Source: Amycolatopsis sp. GM8 | Lineage (GTDB): Bacteria > Actinomycetota > Actinomycetes > Mycobacteriales > Pseudonocardiaceae | Assembly: GCF_021653975.1 (NCBI RefSeq) | Contig: NZ_JAJKFK010000004.1 | Location: 122,936-186,935 of the forward strand | DNA length: 64,000 nt | Reading direction: 5' to 3' | In this document: in pieces, positions 61,260-64,000 of the stretch | How positions within the stretch are numbered: the stretch's first letter is position 1 | Layout of the letters: every line of letters starts with the position of its first letter | Notes under the pieces: generated by a model | What the model was told of the DNA's origin: nothing | Databases searched by the model: none | Seen by the model: the letters and a program-made list of their open reading frames with translations, nothing else | Made by a program: the position numbers and the translations under genes

Positions 61260-62411
61260 GTGAAGATCGGCGTTTTTTTCAATTGGCAGAACACCACCGA
61301 CTGGGATCGTTACCTGGCCAAGGATTCGTCCCCGCAGGTGATCACCGACCAGCAGATCTACGATGAGGAGATCTACCTCGGAGACCTGGTCGAGCCGCTG
61401 GGATTCGACTCGTACTGGGCGATCGACCACTACTTCACGCCCTACGGAATGACCGGCGGCGCGCTGCAGAACCTCACCCGTTTCGCGGGGCGGACCAACC
61501 GGATCGACGTCGGCACCATGGTCGTCGTCCTCCCGTGGTACAACCCGCTGCTGGTGGCCCACCAGATCAGTGTGCTCGACAACATGCTGCAGGGACGCCA
61601 GTTGACCCTCGGCCTCGGCCGGGGAGCCTCGTTCCGTGAGTTCGACCCGCTCGGGATTCCGATGGGCGACGCGCGGGGACGATTCATGGAATCACTCGAC
61701 GTCCTCAAGCTGGCGCTCACCAAGGAGTTCTTCTCCTTCGAAGGTGAGTACTTCCAGATTCCCGAGACGAGTATCCGGCCGAAGTTCCGCAACCCCGAGC
61801 GCCTTCTGGATCGCATGCGGATCGCGTGGAACAGCCCCGAGACGTTGCCGATCGCGGCGAAAGCCGGGGTGGGTATTTTCATGACCGGGCAGAAGAGCTT
61901 CGCGGACTACCGGAAGGATGTCGGCAAGTTCAACGGCCTGCGGGCGGAGAGTGGCTGGGCGCCCGTGCAGCCGACCGTCACCGTGCGGATTTCGTGTTTC
62001 GAATCCGAGACCGAGGCCTGGGACGTCATCTCCGCGCACATGGTCGAGGCGCAGCGCAACGCGCACACGCATTACGGATTCGGCGGCGTCTCGAAAATGG
62101 GGGACAAGAAGGGTTACGAGCAGTACGCCGCGCTCGACAACTTCAAGATCACCGACGAGCAGATCATCGAGAAGGAGGCGCTGCCGCAGGCTTGGGGGAC
62201 CCCCGACCAGGTTTTCGAGAAGCTGCAGTCCATTCAGCAGGTGACCGGCGCCGAGGAATTCGTCTGCAACTTCCGGTACGGCAGCATGCCCGCGGAGACC
62301 GCCGAGCGATCGATGCGGTTGTTCGCCGAGAAGGTGCTGCCGCGCCTGCACAAGATGGACACGCCGCTCGACCCCAGCCTCACCGGCGCCGCCAGCGCGA
62401 CCTCGGCCTAG
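61260..62411 (+). CDS. LLM-class flavin-dependent oxidoreductase
   Basis: A 383-residue luciferase-fold monooxygenase or oxidoreductase. Features: KIGVFFNWQNTTDWDR at the start, WAIDHYFTPYGM, MVVVLPWYNPLLVAHQISVLD (in parts, about residues 81-101) and LTLGLGRGAS. It is closer in length to flavin-dependent LLM monooxygenases than to the F420 subgroup. The GTG at 61260 follows GAAAGG at 10 bases. Its stop overlaps the stop of the convergent XRE gene by four bases. Confidence 0.9.
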   Translation: MKIGVFFNWQNTTDWDRYLAKDSSPQVITDQQIYDEEIYLGDLVEPLGFDSYWAIDHYFTPYGMTGGALQNLTRFAGRTNRIDVGTMVVVLPWYNPLLVAHQISVLDNMLQGRQLTLGLGRGASFREFDPLGIPMGDARGRFMESLDVLKLALTKEFFSFEGEYFQIPETSIRPKFRNPERLLDRMRIAWNSPETLPIAAKAGVGIFMTGQKSFADYRKDVGKFNGLRAESGWAPVQPTVTVRISCFESETEAWDVISAHMVEAQRNAHTHYGFGGVSKMGDKKGYEQYAALDNFKITDEQIIEKEALPQAWGTPDQVFEKLQSIQQVTGAEEFVCNFRYGSMPAETAERSMRLFAEKVLPRLHKMDTPLDPSLTGAASATSA

Positions 62412-63241
62412 TCCACCCCGATGGCGGCATCCTGGACCATGGAGGCGAGGAGCCGGAGTTTCTCGTCGCTCTCACTACAGTGATCCGCGTAATAGAGCAC
62501 CAGCAGCAGATCGTCGACGGGCAGCTTGTCCCGGTGCAGGTGCAGCTCGCCCACGACGGGATGGTGCACGGTGGTGGTGCCGCCATCGAGGCCGCGCACG
62601 TCGTGGCGCGCCCAGAGAGTCCGGAACCGTTCGCTCGAAAGGGCCAGTTCACCCACCAGTTCCACGAATCGCGGGTTGTCGATGTCGTCGCCGATGGACT
62701 TTCTGAAGGCGGCGATGAACCCTTCCGCGGAACGCGTCCAGTCCTGCTGGAACGCCTGTTCTTCGGGATCGAGGAGCAGCGAACGGAGACGGTTGTACCC
62801 GGGCTGCAGGCGCGGCGAGAGCGCGACGGCGAGTTGGTTGGAGGCGAGCACGTCGAACGCGCGCCCTTCCACGAACGCGGGAACCTGCACGCTCGCCAGC
62901 AGCTGGAGCAACCGTGCCAGCACACGTTCGGGCTTCGCGCGCCGCTTCGGCCTGGGGCGTGGGGCGGCCAGGCTCAGCAGGTATTCCTGTTCGAACTCGT
63001 CGAGGTGCAGCACCCGGCCGAGCGACGCGAGGACCTGCGGTGAGGGGTTCTTGTCGCGGCCGCGCTCGAGCCGCAGGTAGTAGTCGGCGCTGATGCCCGC
63101 GAGCAGCGCCACTTCTTCCCGGCGGAGCCCGGGAACGCGGCGATTGACACCGGCCGGCAACCCGGCCTGTTCCGGGGTCACCAGCGCCCGCCGGGCACGG
63201 AGGTACGCGCCGAGCAGGTTGGCGTGATCGTCGCCGCTCAT
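62408..63241 (-). CDS. XRE-family regulator with MmyB-type ligand domain
   Basis: A 277-residue regulator of the same class as the one at 9756. The helix-turn-helix contains RREEVALLAGISADYYLRLE (about residues 40-59), followed by an MmyB-like domain with SFVLLYYAD-type features (LLLVLYYADHCSESDEKLRL). Start ATG at 63241; ATG at 63250 also possible. It is divergent from the SDR at 63345, a common actinomycete pairing in which the regulator represses the dehydrogenase. The palindrome at 63277 is the likely operator. Confidence 0.92.
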   Translation of the reverse strand: MSGDDHANLLGAYLRARRALVTPEQAGLPAGVNRRVPGLRREEVALLAGISADYYLRLERGRDKNPSPQVLASLGRVLHLDEFEQEYLLSLAAPRPRPKRRAKPERVLARLLQLLASVQVPAFVEGRAFDVLASNQLAVALSPRLQPGYNRLRSLLLDPEEQAFQQDWTRSAEGFIAAFRKSIGDDIDNPRFVELVGELALSSERFRTLWARHDVRGLDGGTTTVHHPVVGELHLHRDKLPVDDLLLVLYYADHCSESDEKLRLLASMVQDAAIGVD

Positions 63242-63276
63242 GTCCACCATCGTAAAACGGGCTGCCCGGATGAAAG

Positions 63277-63293
63277 GGGTCCTGCCAGGACCC
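63277..63293. promoter_or_regulatory. Palindrome between divergent XRE and SDR genes
   Basis: GGGTCCTG-C-CAGGACCC is a perfect 17-bp palindrome, midway in the 103-base gap. Its sequence differs from the GGGTG-N5-CACCC operators of the first XRE gene, so the two XRE proteins probably recognise different sites. Confidence 0.65.
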
Positions 63294-63344
63294 TGGAAGA
63301 AGGGGACACTGCCTGCTTCCGGGAAACAGTTCGACACTGAAGCC

Positions 63345-64000
63345 ATGGACATCACCAACCGCACAGTTTTCATCTCCGGCGCCACCTCGGGAATCGGTCT
63401 CGAACTCGCCCGGCGCTTCGACGCCGCCGGCAGCACGGTCATCGTCGGTGGCCGGCGAACCGACCTGCTGGACAAGATCGCCGCCGAAGGGTTCGCGACC
63501 GTTCCCATCGACGTGACCGATTCCAGCAGCGTTGACCGTGCCCGCGACACGATCCTTCAGAGCCACCCCAGCCTCGACACCATCGTGACGATGGCCGGCG
63601 TGGGGTTCCCCGAGGACCTGCGCGATCCCGCACATTTCGGCGACGCCGAGAAAACCATCGACACCAACCTGCTCGGCACGATCCGCGTCATCGACGCGTT
63701 CACCCCGCACCTGATCGGGCGCGGCGGCGGCACGATCATCACGGTCTCGTCGGGGATCGGGTTCCTGCCGTTCCCGGTCATGCCCACCTACGCCGCGTCG
63801 AAGGCCGGCGTGCACGCCTACACCGAGGCGTTGCGCGCGCAACTGGACGGCACCGGTGTCGAGGTCGCCGAACTCGTTCCCCCGGCCGTCGCCACCAGGC
63901 TCGGACAAGCCCCGCGCAACCCCCACGCACTCGACCTGACCGAGTTCGCCACCGAGGTGATGGACCTGGTCCAGGCCAATCCGACGCCACACGAGATCCT
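63345..64000 (+). CDS. SDR-family oxidoreductase (DltE-like), cut by window end
   Basis: The first 218 residues of a short-chain dehydrogenase/reductase, still open at the window edge. It has SGATSGIG (residues 10-17), MAGVGFPED in place of NNAG, and catalytic YAASK with an upstream SSG. Its closest look is to DltE-type oxidoreductases that commonly accompany XRE regulators in actinomycetes. The ATG at 63345 is the first codon after the divergent promoter. Probably near full length, as the family has about 240-260 residues. Confidence 0.9.
   Translation, partial: MDITNRTVFISGATSGIGLELARRFDAAGSTVIVGGRRTDLLDKIAAEGFATVPIDVTDSSSVDRARDTILQSHPSLDTIVTMAGVGFPEDLRDPAHFGDAEKTIDTNLLGTIRVIDAFTPHLIGRGGGTIITVSSGIGFLPFPVMPTYAASKAGVHAYTEALRAQLDGTGVEVAELVPPAVATRLGQAPRNPHALDLTEFATEVMDLVQANPTPHEI

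Overview
The window is very GC-rich, has strong G/C bias at third codon positions, many GTG/TTG starts, and gene families typical of soil actinomycetes: MmyB-type XRE regulators, LLM flavin/F420 oxidoreductases, CaiB CoA transferases, and a LivH-LivM-LivG fusion. An Amycolatopsis/Pseudonocardia-like actinomycete is my inference; no rRNA or marker gene proves it. I see no tRNA, rRNA, CRISPR array, insertion sequence or phage gene. Nearly all of it is accessory catabolism: about 60 genes, 11 transcription factors (LacI, 2 XRE, 4 TetR, GntR, LysR, MerR, IclR), 7 SDR dehydrogenases, 4 LLM oxidoreductases, 2 Baeyer-Villiger-type monooxygenases, one Rieske dioxygenase system, one molybdenum hydroxylase and several transport systems.

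Layout. 82-7705: a reverse operon under a LacI repressor encodes a cyclase-family hydrolase, a 6-oxocamphor-hydrolase-like beta-diketone hydrolase, a three-subunit molybdenum hydroxylase and an MHS-type importer. It reads as a module that oxidises or hydrates a cyclic ketone and opens its ring. 7769-10619: quinone reductase, aldo/keto reductase and an XRE regulator, linked by a 15-bp operator present at two promoters. 10719-16285: NitT/TauT-type ABC importer with hydrolase, CoA transferase and TetR. 16403-21807: ornithine-cyclodeaminase-like enzyme, an unexported NMT1-like binding protein, GntR, an MFS carrier and LysR. 21901-23931: two SDR genes with LysR-type and MerR-type control sites.

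24007-32801: a complete biphenyl/toluene-type upper pathway (Rieske alpha and beta subunits, ferredoxin, ferredoxin reductase, dihydrodiol dehydrogenase, extradiol dioxygenase, meta-cleavage hydrolase) with an IclR regulator; three copies of one imperfect palindrome lie at its three control regions. 32881-43461: a forward run that fits cyclic alcohol to ketone to lactone to hydroxy-acid to CoA ester to thiolysis: hydrolases, SDR, two BVMOs, Zn alcohol dehydrogenase, CaiB, thiolase, acyl-CoA dehydrogenase. 43486-47423: an unusual acyl-CoA-dehydrogenase homologue, two TetR genes and an unknown protein.

47456-54644: SDR, ABM monooxygenase, tandem VOC protein, three LLM oxidoreductases, nitroreductase and cupin, an oxidative pathway I cannot name. 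54821-59684: branched-chain-type ABC importer whose two permeases and one ATPase are fused. 59924-64000: SnoaL-like protein, HSL esterase, a fourth LLM enzyme, then a divergent XRE/SDR pair cut by the window end. A TTTCAA-N7-TTGAAA inverted repeat recurs upstream of genes at 38154, 47456 (weaker) and 59924, suggesting that parts of the right half share a regulator.
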